A DNA stretch of 57,366 nt. It comes from a bacterium. Lineage in GTDB: Bacteria > Hydrogenedentota > Hydrogenedentia > Hydrogenedentiales > SLHB01. This document shows, one piece after another, positions 19,910 to 29,042 of the stretch. Under the pieces are notes generated by a model. The model searched no databases. It saw only the letters and a program-made list of their open reading frames with translations, and was not told where the DNA came from. Every line of letters begins with the position of its first letter. Within the stretch, counting starts at the first letter, position 1. The position numbers were made by a program, and so were the translations under genes. Location: assembly GCA_024231375.1 (NCBI GenBank), contig JAAEQP010001819.1, positions 1-57,366 on the forward strand. The letters run 5' to 3'.

Positions 19910-20629
19910 ATGGAGCGGCTCCAGAAATTCATGGCGGCATGCGGTGTGGCGTCCCGCCGCGAATCCGAGGCCCTCATCGCGGCTGGGTCCGTCACGGTCA
20001 ATGGCGAACCCGCTCACGTTGGTCAATCCATCGATCCGGCCGCGGACAAGGTGCTTGTCAACGGGCAGCCGGTCTCTCAAGACGAGAAGGTGTATCTCGT
20101 TCTCAACAAACCGCGAGGCGTCGTCACCAGCGCCAAGGATACGCACAACCGCCGGACGGTTCTCGATTGCATCAAGGGAGTCGATGCGCGTGTGTTTCCC
20201 GTGGGCCGCCTGGACCTGGATGTCGAGGGGGCTCTCCTGCTGACCAACGACGGCGAACTGGCGTTCGGGCTGACCCATCCCCGGTTCATGATCGACAAGG
20301 TCTACCAGGTCAGGGTTGAGGGGGTGATGGATTCCGCCACGGCAAGTCACCTGACAAGTGGCGTGCTTCTGGAAGATGGCGTCACCGCGCCCGCGAAGGT
20401 GTCCATCATGGAGCATGGCCCCGAAACCACCCTGGTGCGTCTCACCCTGCACGAAGGCCGCAAACGCGAGGTCAAGCGCATGTGCGCGGCTGTAGGGCAT
20501 CCTGTCCGGGCGCTTCGGCGGGTGTCCGTCGCCAACGTGAATGTCGAAGGATTGAAACCCGGTCAGTGGCGCCATCTGAACACCGAAGAGGTTCAACGTC
20601 TTCGCGAAGCCGTCGGGCTTCCAGGCTGA
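19910..20629 (+). CDS. rluB: RluB/RsuA-family 23S/16S rRNA pseudouridine synthase
   Basis: 239 residues. An S4 RNA-binding domain occupies about 1-60 (MERLQKFMAACGVASRRESE) and the catalytic domain contains VGRLDLDVEGALLLTNDG, with the nucleophilic Asp at residue 102. KPRGVVTSAKD and HEGRKREVKRM are further RsuA-group motifs. The enzyme isomerises a uridine in rRNA; the RluB role (23S, peptidyl-transferase region) is the most likely because scpB-rluB is a widespread gene pair. RsuA or RluE-like specificity cannot be excluded from sequence alone. Confidence 0.92.
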   Translation: MERLQKFMAACGVASRRESEALIAAGSVTVNGEPAHVGQSIDPAADKVLVNGQPVSQDEKVYLVLNKPRGVVTSAKDTHNRRTVLDCIKGVDARVFPVGRLDLDVEGALLLTNDGELAFGLTHPRFMIDKVYQVRVEGVMDSATASHLTSGVLLEDGVTAPAKVSIMEHGPETTLVRLTLHEGRKREVKRMCAAVGHPVRALRRVSVANVNVEGLKPGQWRHLNTEEVQRLREAVGLPG

Positions 20630-20651
20630 GGCCCGCGCCCTGTAGCGGCCC

Positions 20652-21785
20652 TTACTTGGTGACGAAGTACCGCTTCCCCTGCACTTCGATCCCCACACCC
20701 TTCACATCAACGCCAAGCAGGATCGCGTCGGTTCTGGGGATGCAGTCGCCCACGTACACCTTCTTGTAGTTGATCAGCGCCCAGGGCCGCACCGCGGACC
20801 TCACACTACCGGTGAGGTTGACCGAGATGGGCGGGAGCCCCAAGTCAATCCGTATCCGCTCCGTCAGGAACGGGAGCTGCGTGACATTGAGCGGCTTGTC
20901 CGGCTCAACGCGCTTGACAGGTTCAGCAGGGGTGTCTACCTTCGGCTTGGGGGTCGTTGTCGTAGCGGCGGGCTTGGGGTCCGTGGACGTTGCTACAACC
21001 GGCTCGTCGATCTTCGCCAACTGGACGGGCTCTGGTGGGGGCGTTGTTGGCGCGTGCGCCGATTCGACGGTCGCTTCGACGGGCACCGGAACCGGTCTGA
21101 CAGGTGCGGGAGCGGTGTTGACGGGATGCTCTGCCGCTTGTTCAGCAGGCTTCGTCTCAAGCGTCGCATCGGGTTTGGGCCCCGGCAGCGCCGTGGTTTC
21201 GACGGGCTGCTTCTCCGATACCGGCTTGACGTCGTCCGGGCCCGATTGCTCTACCGTCTCGACCGGTACCGGCGCGACGTTGTCCAGACTCGGCTGCTCA
21301 ACCGTCTCGGTAGGTTTCGGCGTCGTGGGCAGCGGCGCGGTCGGTCCCGGATCGGCAGGAATCTCCAACGGAGAGCTCTCAGTCGACAGGGGCTCTCCCG
21401 GCAGGTTCGGCGACGGATCTTCCAGCACTGGCGGCGGCGCTACTTCCTGCGGACGAGACTCGGCTATCGGTGCGGGAGGTGCGGTGGGCTCAGGAGGGGG
21501 GGTGGGCGACTGGCCGTTGCCCGCAAGCTGAGGGCCCGGTCCCGCCGCGGTGCGTGCTACGACAAACGACACACCCACGGACACCACGATGAGAACGCCC
21601 ACAAGGGCCAGCCCACCCGCAGCAAGCGTAACCGGCGTCAGCCGAATCGTCATACCTCGACCTGGGGCATGACGGCCAATGAGTTCGTGTTCCGCCGTGG
21701 CGTCGTCAAGATCGCCTTCGGCCGCGGCGACATGGGCGGCCTTGTCGCGCTCGACCTTTCTAAGGGCATCGAGGATGGAACTCAT
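20652..21785 (-). CDS. gspB: GspB-like type II secretion assembly protein
   Basis: 377 residues. The N-terminal MSSILDALRKVERDKAA is the cytoplasmic helix seen in GspB/ExeB proteins. One transmembrane helix follows at about 45-75 (VTLAAGGLALVGVLIVVSV). A long Pro/Thr/Glu-rich periplasmic linker runs to about 300. The last 70 residues (LTGSVRSAVRPWALINYKKVYVGDCI, IEVQGKRYFVTK) match the GspB C-terminal domain. GspA-GspB complexes help insert the secretin through peptidoglycan. Its ATG overlaps the upstream ExeA stop by four bases (ATGA), so the pair is translationally coupled. No secretin or pseudopilin gene is adjacent. Confidence 0.82.
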   Translation of the reverse strand: MSSILDALRKVERDKAAHVAAAEGDLDDATAEHELIGRHAPGRGMTIRLTPVTLAAGGLALVGVLIVVSVGVSFVVARTAAGPGPQLAGNGQSPTPPPEPTAPPAPIAESRPQEVAPPPVLEDPSPNLPGEPLSTESSPLEIPADPGPTAPLPTTPKPTETVEQPSLDNVAPVPVETVEQSGPDDVKPVSEKQPVETTALPGPKPDATLETKPAEQAAEHPVNTAPAPVRPVPVPVEATVESAHAPTTPPPEPVQLAKIDEPVVATSTDPKPAATTTTPKPKVDTPAEPVKRVEPDKPLNVTQLPFLTERIRIDLGLPPISVNLTGSVRSAVRPWALINYKKVYVGDCIPRTDAILLGVDVKGVGIEVQGKRYFVTK

Positions 21786-23800
21786 TCTGGTTGTTCCCCG
21801 GACGACGTGGCTTCAGTACTCGGTACGGGGGTTGGGGGAAGCGTCTCGCTCACAACAAGCGTCTCTCCTTCGGTGGCCGGGACCACGGGGGCCGGAGGTG
21901 CCGCAGGAGTCACCGGTTCTACCACTGCCGCCTCGTCTGTTTCCGGGGCTGTCGGGGCCGACTCCGCCTCGTCAGACTCCGGCGCAGGCGCTTCGGCGGG
22001 TTCGTTCACGGCTTGGACAGCCTCGCCCACGGCTTCCGCGGGCTCGTCTTGCGCCGGGGCCGGTTCGTCGATCCCAGCGAGGGAAGGCGTTTCCACTGCG
22101 GGAGACCAGCTGCACAGGACCATTCGGGTCTGCCGGCCTGCTACGCCGTCTGCGTTCAGTCCCGTGTCCATTTGGAGTCGCCGCACGGCGGCCACGGTCA
22201 TCTCATCGTATACGCCTGTGGCTTCGCCGTCAAACCGGCCCGCATCGCCGAGCCGTTCTTGCAGGCCTCGGACGGCTCCGGATTTCATGCCCTGACGAAG
22301 TACGCCGGCGTTGGGCGTGGGGTCGCGCCAGAGCGCCAACGCCTGGTTCAGGTACCGCTTCTCAAACTCACTGCGCGGAACCAACACCGATTCTCCGACT
22401 CCTGTGGTGAACCGCACCGAGTCATCGTCGACCTCCACCAGGGCAACCCACACTGCCCGGCGGCTGCCGGCGATCTTCGTCAGCACCGGCAGGTCGAGGG
22501 TGACCAACTGGTCCAAGGTCGGGAAGAAGGCCTCGTGGCTCAGACCGTTCTGACGCGCGAACGCGGCAAGCCCAGCCAGAGAATCGCTTTCGGGATAGTC
22601 CCCTTGCAGGGGCACCTGCCACCGGCGCAGCACTTCGACCGCGGCGGCGTTGCTCGAGAGAACCGGCTCGAGGTCGTCGACCAGGTCCTTGACGTCCGGC
22701 GCGGACGCAACTGCGTCGGCAACGCTTTCCGAAGGAGCGGGATTCATCTCGGGAGGCGTCACGGCCGGACTCGAGTCGTTGGCCGCAGTCTCGGCCGCGG
22801 GGTCGAGGGGTGGCGGTGCGGTCGGCTCCGGAACGTCCGTGCGTACACGGAGCGGCGGCACAGTGGCTGGCATCGCCGTGACGTGGTCCACGAGGTACTT
22901 GCCGCCGACCAACAGAAGAATCGCGACCGCGATGACCGTGGGATTCGGGAGAAACGCCGCCCACTTGATCGCACGGCGCCTGCGGCGCTGGACGCTGTCG
23001 CCACGGACTTCGTGAGCGGCACGCTTGGCGATGGCCTTGCTGATCTCGTGGGTCTCCTGGGTATAGCCAATCAGGAGCGAACGGTCGCAGATGGCATTGA
23101 TGACCCGGGGCACGCCGCCCGACTTGCGGAATACGAACTTCACGGCGCCTCGCGTGAACTGCACCTTGCGCCGTCCGCCTGCAACCCGAAGCCGGTAGGC
23201 GATGTACTGGAGGGTTTCCGACTCGTCGAGCGGCTTCAAGTGATACCGGGCAGTGATCCGTTGGTCCAATTGACGCAATTCATCTAGAGACAGCAGTTCG
23301 TTCAACTCGGGTTGGCCGATGAGAACGATTTGCAGAAGCTTCTGGGTTTCCGTTTCGAGATTGGACAGCATGCGAATCTGCTCGAGAACCGAAGGGGTCA
23401 GGTTTTGCGCCTCGTCAATGACCAGGACGCAATTCTTGCCCTTCGAATTTCGTTCCAACAGATACGCATTCAGTTCGTCGATGAGGCCCTTCACAGACTG
23501 GGCACGCGTCTCCATCCCGAAGTCTTCGTTGATCTTACGAAGAAGCTCGTCCGGCGACAGGCTGGGGTTGAAGATGAAGGCCACTTCCGTATCAGGGTCG
23601 AGTTGGCTCAGCAGCGTTCGACATATGGTCGTCTTGCCCGTGCCGATCTCACCGCTGACGAGTATGAACCCGCTCCGATTCTTGATGCCGAACAGGAGGT
23701 GTGCAAAGGCCTCCTTGTGTTTCTCGCTGAGATACAAGAAACGGGGGTCCGGCGTCAGATTGAATGGCTTTTCCGTGAGCCCGTAGAATGCCTCGTACAT
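21782..23800 (-). CDS. gspA: ExeA/GspA-type AAA ATPase with peptidoglycan-binding domain
   Basis: About 672 residues from the ATG at 23800 (an in-frame GTG lies two codons earlier); TTGGGGTGA precedes it. The N-terminal MYEAFYGLTEKPFNLTPDP is the ExeA hallmark. Walker A GEIGTGKTT is at residue 50 and Walker B is VLVIDEAQNL. One transmembrane helix lies near 285-300. The periplasmic half has a cysteine-peptidase-like fold region (about 390-490, no obvious catalytic Cys) and a PG_binding_1 domain (about 500-565), then a Pro/Glu/Ala-rich tail. ExeA binds peptidoglycan and uses ATP to help place the type II secretin. Partner GspB is coupled downstream. Confidence 0.9.
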   Translation of the reverse strand: MYEAFYGLTEKPFNLTPDPRFLYLSEKHKEAFAHLLFGIKNRSGFILVSGEIGTGKTTICRTLLSQLDPDTEVAFIFNPSLSPDELLRKINEDFGMETRAQSVKGLIDELNAYLLERNSKGKNCVLVIDEAQNLTPSVLEQIRMLSNLETETQKLLQIVLIGQPELNELLSLDELRQLDQRITARYHLKPLDESETLQYIAYRLRVAGGRRKVQFTRGAVKFVFRKSGGVPRVINAICDRSLLIGYTQETHEISKAIAKRAAHEVRGDSVQRRRRRAIKWAAFLPNPTVIAVAILLLVGGKYLVDHVTAMPATVPPLRVRTDVPEPTAPPPLDPAAETAANDSSPAVTPPEMNPAPSESVADAVASAPDVKDLVDDLEPVLSSNAAAVEVLRRWQVPLQGDYPESDSLAGLAAFARQNGLSHEAFFPTLDQLVTLDLPVLTKIAGSRRAVWVALVEVDDDSVRFTTGVGESVLVPRSEFEKRYLNQALALWRDPTPNAGVLRQGMKSGAVRGLQERLGDAGRFDGEATGVYDEMTVAAVRRLQMDTGLNADGVAGRQTRMVLCSWSPAVETPSLAGIDEPAPAQDEPAEAVGEAVQAVNEPAEAPAPESDEAESAPTAPETDEAAVVEPVTPAAPPAPVVPATEGETLVVSETLPPTPVPSTEATSSGEQPE

Positions 23801-23858
23801 AGTCACCCCAATTGACGGCCGTCAGAAATGGATCGGGCCGATTAACAGTTGACAAAAA

Positions 23859-23887
23859 AGGATAGCATCTACCCCCTATCGTGTCAA
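23859..23887 (-). promoter_or_regulatory. Strong predicted promoter for the gspA-gspB operon, within an inverted repeat
   Basis: Read on the minus strand: TTGACA (23887-23882), a 17-base spacer, TATCCT (23864-23859), ending about 55 bases before the gspA start. The -35 box is half of a GTTGACA/TGTCAAC dyad (23848-23854 and 23882-23888). The plus-strand half has no well-spaced -10, so the dyad may be an operator rather than a divergent promoter. Confidence 0.6.
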
Positions 23888-23991
23888 CGCGACTGGAGTT
23901 GCGGTCGGGGGGAGGATCGTACAAACCGCGTGGTCCGCCTGAAGTAGACAAGCTCACAGGTGAGGCCGCGGCAACCGAGGAGCGCGCCGTG

Positions 23992-26088
23992 ATGAAGCCA
24001 TGCCGCTTAGTTGTTCTCGCATTGGTGATTGCCGGGTGTGCACGAACGACCGTGCGAGAGACCCTGTCGCCGTATCAGGGCGAGCCGCAGGAAGGGCTCA
24101 CTGCCGTCACCTTCGACGGCGAGCGGTTCGAGTCGCCCGGCATGCCGCCCGTGCCGCGTCACGAGGTCCAGCAGGTGACCTTCTCGTCCGAGGAACAGAC
24201 CACGGCCGGCGAAGCCGTGAAGGAAGCGGTTCCCGCGCTATCGGAGCTGGCCGCGAGTGTCGTGGGCCGGGGCCGGGAGGCTGCGGGCACGTATCCGGGT
24301 GTGCCAGGTGTCATTCTACTGGACGACGGCTCCTTCACGTATCGCGCCGACGGCACGTCTACATACCGCTATCACTTCGCCGGGCTCATCCTGAAGGAGG
24401 AAGCCAAGACCTGGGCTCAGATTGCCACCGGTTTCACAGAGGGCCGTAGCCGGGTGCGCCTCTTGTTCGCGCGGGCCGTGTCGCCGGACGGCGAAGTGAC
24501 GTCGCTCTCCCAGGATGCCTTGACCGTGAGCAGTCCATCCGAGGCGATGCGGTTTTTCAACCCCAACCGGAAGGTTCTGTCGGGCGTCATCCCGGGAGTG
24601 GACGTGGGATCGATCATCGAGTACGCCTACGAGTCCGACCAGTACAACCCCGAGGATCCTCGCCTCTTCTTCCCGGGCTACTACTTCCAGGGCAAGGAAC
24701 CGGTGGTTCTGTCGCGGGTGTACGTGGAAGTGCCTGCCGAGACAACCTTCAACTACGTGACGCGCAACTTCCCGGACGGCATTGCGAGCGATCCCCTTGT
24801 CGCGGAGAAGGACGGCGTCAAGCGGTACGTGTGGACGGTTGAAGACATGCCGCCGCTGGTGTCCGAGGCCATGATGCCGCCCCAGCGGGACGTGGCGCCC
24901 ATGATGGACGGTTCGGTGTTCGACAGCTTCGACGATGTGTTTGCCCTGCAATGCGATCTGCAGACGGCGCGCATCAAATTGACCCCTGAGATTCAGGCCA
25001 TGGTCGGCGAGTTGGTCGCCGGGGCCGAGACCGTGGACGAGAAGATCGCGCGCATCTACTACTGGGTCCAGACCAATACGCGCTATGTGTCCATCAAGGG
25101 CAGCCTCGGTGCTGGATGGTCCGGACACACGGCCCAGGAAACCTTCGACAATCGCTACGGCGACTGTACCGACAAGGCCATCCTGTTCGCGACCATGTGC
25201 GAAGCCATCGGCGTGACAAGCTACCCCATCATTCTGATGACCAACGACGCGGGCACCGGGGTCACCGAGATCCCCACGCTCGACGGCAACCATTGCATCA
25301 GCGAGGTCGTGCTTGAGGACGGGCGGAGTTTCTACCTGGATGCGACGGCCCAGAATTACCGGTATCCCTACTTCCGCGCCGACGACCATGGCGCCTTTGC
25401 ATGCAACGCCATCCGAGGCGACGTCCGCACGATCCCGGTGCCGCCGCCCGAAGACAATCGACGGCTGTCGCGCCTCGACCTTGCGCTGTCGCCGAAGGGT
25501 GATGTCAGCGTGCGCACACGCAATGAGTACAACGGAAACATCGAAGCGGGGGTACGCGGGTTCTGGAAGCAGGTCCGCGAGGACAACCGAAAGATGCGGA
25601 TGTCCAGCTATGTGAACTCGATTAGCCCCGGCGCGGTTCTTGAAGACTTCGCGCTGAGCGATCTGAACGACCTGGGGCAACAGTTGGTGATGACAATCGA
25701 TTACCAACTCCCCGGTCACGCCGTTCGCGCGCGGGACCTCATGTATATGCGTATGCCCACGCTGGAGCGGCGGTTCTCGGAAGCGGCCCTCGAGTCGCGC
25801 CGGTATCCAATCCAATACACCACCACCGAGGAACGTATTCTTGAGATGGACCTGAAACTGCCGCCGGGATACCGCGTCCGATGGGCGCCACCGCCGCTGG
25901 AGATTGCCAGCCCCTACCTCGAGTACAGTGCCGCCTACGAAACGGAGGGCGAAACGGTCCGTTTCCGTGAGACCTATCGACGGCTGAAACGCATCGTGCC
26001 CGTTGAGGACTACGCGCAGTACCGCGACCATCTGCGGACCATCGCGGCATTCACGAAGAAAGAACTCTTCGTCACGGAGGGGAGGTAA
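23992..26088 (+). CDS. DUF3857 lipoprotein with transglutaminase-like domain (catalytic triad intact)
   Basis: 698 residues. The ATG at 23992 is chosen because it starts a lipoprotein signal (KPCRLVVLALVIAGC, lipobox LVIAGC). A DUF3857 beta domain covers about 75-320. A transglutaminase-like cysteine-protease fold follows, with YGDCTDKAILFATM (C392), the His in DGNHCISEV (H434) and the Asp in FYLDATA (D450), so the Cys-His-Asp triad is present. A further beta domain ends the protein. The family is common in Bacteroidota and PVC bacteria and is presumed to act on surface or periplasmic proteins. It sits four bases upstream of a related gene with the triad missing. Confidence 0.9.
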   Translation: MKPCRLVVLALVIAGCARTTVRETLSPYQGEPQEGLTAVTFDGERFESPGMPPVPRHEVQQVTFSSEEQTTAGEAVKEAVPALSELAASVVGRGREAAGTYPGVPGVILLDDGSFTYRADGTSTYRYHFAGLILKEEAKTWAQIATGFTEGRSRVRLLFARAVSPDGEVTSLSQDALTVSSPSEAMRFFNPNRKVLSGVIPGVDVGSIIEYAYESDQYNPEDPRLFFPGYYFQGKEPVVLSRVYVEVPAETTFNYVTRNFPDGIASDPLVAEKDGVKRYVWTVEDMPPLVSEAMMPPQRDVAPMMDGSVFDSFDDVFALQCDLQTARIKLTPEIQAMVGELVAGAETVDEKIARIYYWVQTNTRYVSIKGSLGAGWSGHTAQETFDNRYGDCTDKAILFATMCEAIGVTSYPIILMTNDAGTGVTEIPTLDGNHCISEVVLEDGRSFYLDATAQNYRYPYFRADDHGAFACNAIRGDVRTIPVPPPEDNRRLSRLDLALSPKGDVSVRTRNEYNGNIEAGVRGFWKQVREDNRKMRMSSYVNSISPGAVLEDFALSDLNDLGQQLVMTIDYQLPGHAVRARDLMYMRMPTLERRFSEAALESRRYPIQYTTTEERILEMDLKLPPGYRVRWAPPPLEIASPYLEYSAAYETEGETVRFRETYRRLKRIVPVEDYAQYRDHLRTIAAFTKKELFVTEGR

Positions 26089-26091
26089 GCC

Positions 26092-28149
26092 ATGAAACGC
26101 TTCACAAAACTGACCGTCGCGATAGCGCTTGTCACGCTCGCATCCATCGCATGGGGCGATACCCTCTACCTGCGCGATGGCGAACAAGTCGAGGGGCAAT
26201 TGACTCGGATGACCGACCGGAAGGTCCGATTCGAGGGAGCCGATGGCAAGGTGACGATCGACAAAGCTGACCTGGTGAAGATCCAGTTGCAGCGTGCGAG
26301 AGCGTTTGACGATGTCGCCTCGGTAGACCAGATCGTCGATCCCGACCTGAAGCGGTGCGTCGAGCAGCAGCCGAGCGACCAGGACTACCCTGCCGCCGGG
26401 TCGGTGGTACTGCTTGCGCGTGTCACCTACGACTGCACCGAACCGGGCATCGTGAAGGAGACCGTGCGCCGCATCGTGAAGGTGCTGCGGCAACGCGGCG
26501 AGAATGTGGCCAGCCAGAATGTCTGGTACTTCGAGGACACGGACACGCCCGAGATCGATTTCGCGCTTACGGTGACGCCCGATGGCCGCGTATTGCATCT
26601 TAACGACGCAGCGTTGAAGAACGAGGTCATGCACACGCGTCTGCCCGACTACCGCCGGTTGGCGCGGTTCCGCTTCGCGTCGAAAGAACCCCGGCCGGGC
26701 AGCATCCTCGACATGCAATACACCGTGGTGCGCAAGCGGGGCGGCGCGCTGGAGCCATTCTACGTTGAAGCCCAGTTCCGCGGGGGAGAACCCATTGTTG
26801 AGAAGGAAGTCCACGTCGTGGTGAATCAGTCGCGCGAGGACACGATCGCGTGGGCTCTGTCCGGTCCCAACGTTGTGCGTGAAGGTCGGGAAGTCGACGG
26901 CGACGCGGTTCATCTTTCGTGGACGCTTAGCGAACCTCAGCAGGGCGTCGTGCCCGAACCTCTGATGCCGCCAAGGGGCCAGTTCGTGCCTGTCCTGGCG
27001 CTTGGGGAGGCTGCGTCCTACGAAGACCTCGCTGGCGTCTACGCTCGCACGCTCGCGGAGTTGCCGGAATTGCCCGATGACCTGGTAGCCAAAGCGAAGG
27101 AACTGGGGAAACCCGGGGCTATCTATGGGTTCGTGGCCCGCGGCATCCGCACCGCGCCCGTTCCGCACACGAGCTTCCGCTTCGCGCCCTACACCCCCGC
27201 CGCAACGTTCCAGCGGGGCATCGCCAATGAACTGGACAAGAACGTCCTGTTTCGCGCCATGCTGCACGCCATAGGCGTGGAATCGGACCTCGCGTTTGTG
27301 CGTCCCCGTCCGGCCGGGCCGCTGATGCCGGATGTGCCTTCGCTGAAGGCGTTCCGACGATGCGCCCTGCGCCTACCCTCGGGACGGTTTGTGACGACGG
27401 CCAGCGACCGGCTGCCCTTTGGCACACTTCCGGGCGAACTGCAAGGGACCCAGGCCTTGGTTGTCGCCGAGGACGCGACGGGCGGTCTGGCCACGACGCA
27501 GGCGACGGCGCCCGCGGACGACCTCGACCTCACGCGGTTTGAGGGGGCGCTGGCGGCGGACGGTTCGCTGTCGCTGACGGTTACGTACAGCGGCACGGGG
27601 AACGCGGTGGCGTGGATGCGCGGCTTGAAGGACCTGGACGAACAGCAACTGACCAACCAACTGCGCCAGTTCGCGGGCTATCTGCACCCGGCCACCCGGT
27701 TGGCCGAGCATCGGACCACGAATCTAGGGGACCTGACCGAACCGCCCGCTATCACGCTTGTCTGCGAGATTCCCGGGTACGCATCGACCGCGGGGGAAGA
27801 TCTGATGCTTTTCACGCTCCCGTCCCTCTACTACGACGCGAGCGACGTTGGGCGGCCTCGTCGAGCCTACGACCTGTTTTGGCCGCATGTCGGGCGAACG
27901 GCCACGACCGGGCATATCGCGTTGCCCGACGGGTTCACGGTGTACTCGGCGCCCGACCCCGTGGCCATCGACACGGCCGTGGCGTCGTATAGAGCCAAGG
28001 TGACGATTGACGACGGTATCGGGTTCAACGATGCCTACGACCTGAAGGTCGCGGCAGCTCCCAAAGACGCTTATGGCGAGTACAAGGCGTGCAAGGAACA
28101 GCGCGCGCGTCTGCCGAGACAACGAATTATCCTGACACGGGGCAAGTAG
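26092..28149 (+). CDS. DUF3857 protein with degenerate transglutaminase domain
   Basis: 685 residues with a Sec signal (KRFTKLTVAIALVTLASIAWG). An SHD1-like opening segment (TLYLRDGEQVEGQLTRM) precedes the DUF3857 domain (about 90-290). The transglutaminase region is recognisable from ANELDKNVLFRAMLHAIGV, but Glu380 stands where the partner has the catalytic Cys, Arg423 replaces the His, and the Asp is a Thr. It is therefore probably non-catalytic, perhaps a regulatory or binding partner of the gene before it, with which it forms an operon (four-base spacing). The paralogy is visible in the shared domain order. Confidence 0.88.
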   Translation: MKRFTKLTVAIALVTLASIAWGDTLYLRDGEQVEGQLTRMTDRKVRFEGADGKVTIDKADLVKIQLQRARAFDDVASVDQIVDPDLKRCVEQQPSDQDYPAAGSVVLLARVTYDCTEPGIVKETVRRIVKVLRQRGENVASQNVWYFEDTDTPEIDFALTVTPDGRVLHLNDAALKNEVMHTRLPDYRRLARFRFASKEPRPGSILDMQYTVVRKRGGALEPFYVEAQFRGGEPIVEKEVHVVVNQSREDTIAWALSGPNVVREGREVDGDAVHLSWTLSEPQQGVVPEPLMPPRGQFVPVLALGEAASYEDLAGVYARTLAELPELPDDLVAKAKELGKPGAIYGFVARGIRTAPVPHTSFRFAPYTPAATFQRGIANELDKNVLFRAMLHAIGVESDLAFVRPRPAGPLMPDVPSLKAFRRCALRLPSGRFVTTASDRLPFGTLPGELQGTQALVVAEDATGGLATTQATAPADDLDLTRFEGALAADGSLSLTVTYSGTGNAVAWMRGLKDLDEQQLTNQLRQFAGYLHPATRLAEHRTTNLGDLTEPPAITLVCEIPGYASTAGEDLMLFTLPSLYYDASDVGRPRRAYDLFWPHVGRTATTGHIALPDGFTVYSAPDPVAIDTAVASYRAKVTIDDGIGFNDAYDLKVAAAPKDAYGEYKACKEQRARLPRQRIILTRGK

Positions 28150-28167
28150 TCACGAGGGCCGAAACGC

Positions 28168-29007
28168 CTACTCAGTCCGCGCCCGTTTGCGGCGTGCGAT
28201 CTGATCCATGCGCCCCTTGGTGGCAGCGCGGGTGAGGGCGCGCAGGGTGCGCGGGAAGTGGCGGCTGAGAAGGACGGCCAGTTTGCCGTGCAGCGTGATG
28301 ACCGCTTCGGGTTTGCGCTTGTGGATGGCGCGCACCATGTGGCGTGCGGCGGTTGCGCGTGGCATGACCAGCCACGCGGGGGCCGAATCGGACCGACCCT
28401 CGTGGAACTGACCTTTGTTGTCGGTCATTCGGAAGTCGCTCTCGATAAGGCCCGGCTCAATGCATGTCACCGACACGCCGTCCTCGGCGAGTTCGTAATA
28501 CAACGAATCGGCGATGCCGCACACGGCGAACTTGCTGGCGCAGTAGGGGGCCGTGGTTGGCGCACCGACCCGTCCCATTACGCTCGAAACCAGCGCCAAA
28601 CGGCCTTTGGACGCCTTCAGATGGGGCAAGGTTGCGTACACCGTGTGGACGAGGCCGAATACGTTGGTTTCGAATTGGCGGCGCCAATCGTTGGCCGTAA
28701 TCTGATCCAGCAAACCCGTCACGCCGAACCCCGCGTTGGCCACGACGACGTCCAGACCGCCGAATGCCTCCACCGCTTGGGCAACGGCCGCCTCAAGGCT
28801 CTCCTGACTCGTCACGTCGCAGCACAGGGCCAAGGCTTCACCGCCTGCCGATTCGATCTGCTCCTTCACCGAAGCAAGCCGCTCCTCACGGCGCGCTGCC
28901 AGTGCCACGCGCGCGCCCTGGCGTGCGAACTCCACCGCGACGGCTTCGCCAATTCCCGCCGACGCGCCCGTGATGAATACGCGGCTGCCATCGAACCGTC
29001 TTGCCAT
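28168..29007 (-). CDS. Short-chain dehydrogenase/reductase
   Basis: 279 residues, classical SDR. The cofactor motif TGASAGIGEAVA is near residue 14, NAGFGVTG near 90, the catalytic Ser in ALVSSVMGR, and Tyr-x3-Lys in YCASKFAV (about 155). Arg residues after the second strand (ALAARREERLA) favour NADP(H). The basic C-terminus (RAATKGRMDQIARRKRARTE) suggests membrane or nucleic-acid contact. Substrate unknown. It follows the isocitrate dehydrogenase gene by 35 bases on the same strand. Confidence 0.92.
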   Translation of the reverse strand: MARRFDGSRVFITGASAGIGEAVAVEFARQGARVALAARREERLASVKEQIESAGGEALALCCDVTSQESLEAAVAQAVEAFGGLDVVVANAGFGVTGLLDQITANDWRRQFETNVFGLVHTVYATLPHLKASKGRLALVSSVMGRVGAPTTAPYCASKFAVCGIADSLYYELAEDGVSVTCIEPGLIESDFRMTDNKGQFHEGRSDSAPAWLVMPRATAARHMVRAIHKRKPEAVITLHGKLAVLLSRHFPRTLRALTRAATKGRMDQIARRKRARTE

Positions 29008-29042
29008 CGTTCGTCCAATCCCTTCCGTGCTCAGTGGCGTTG

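Noticed and set aside
24316..27267. A 983-codon open frame on the minus strand
   Set aside because: It is fully antisense to the two DUF3857 genes, His/Arg-rich as expected for a high-GC shadow frame, and shows no domain.
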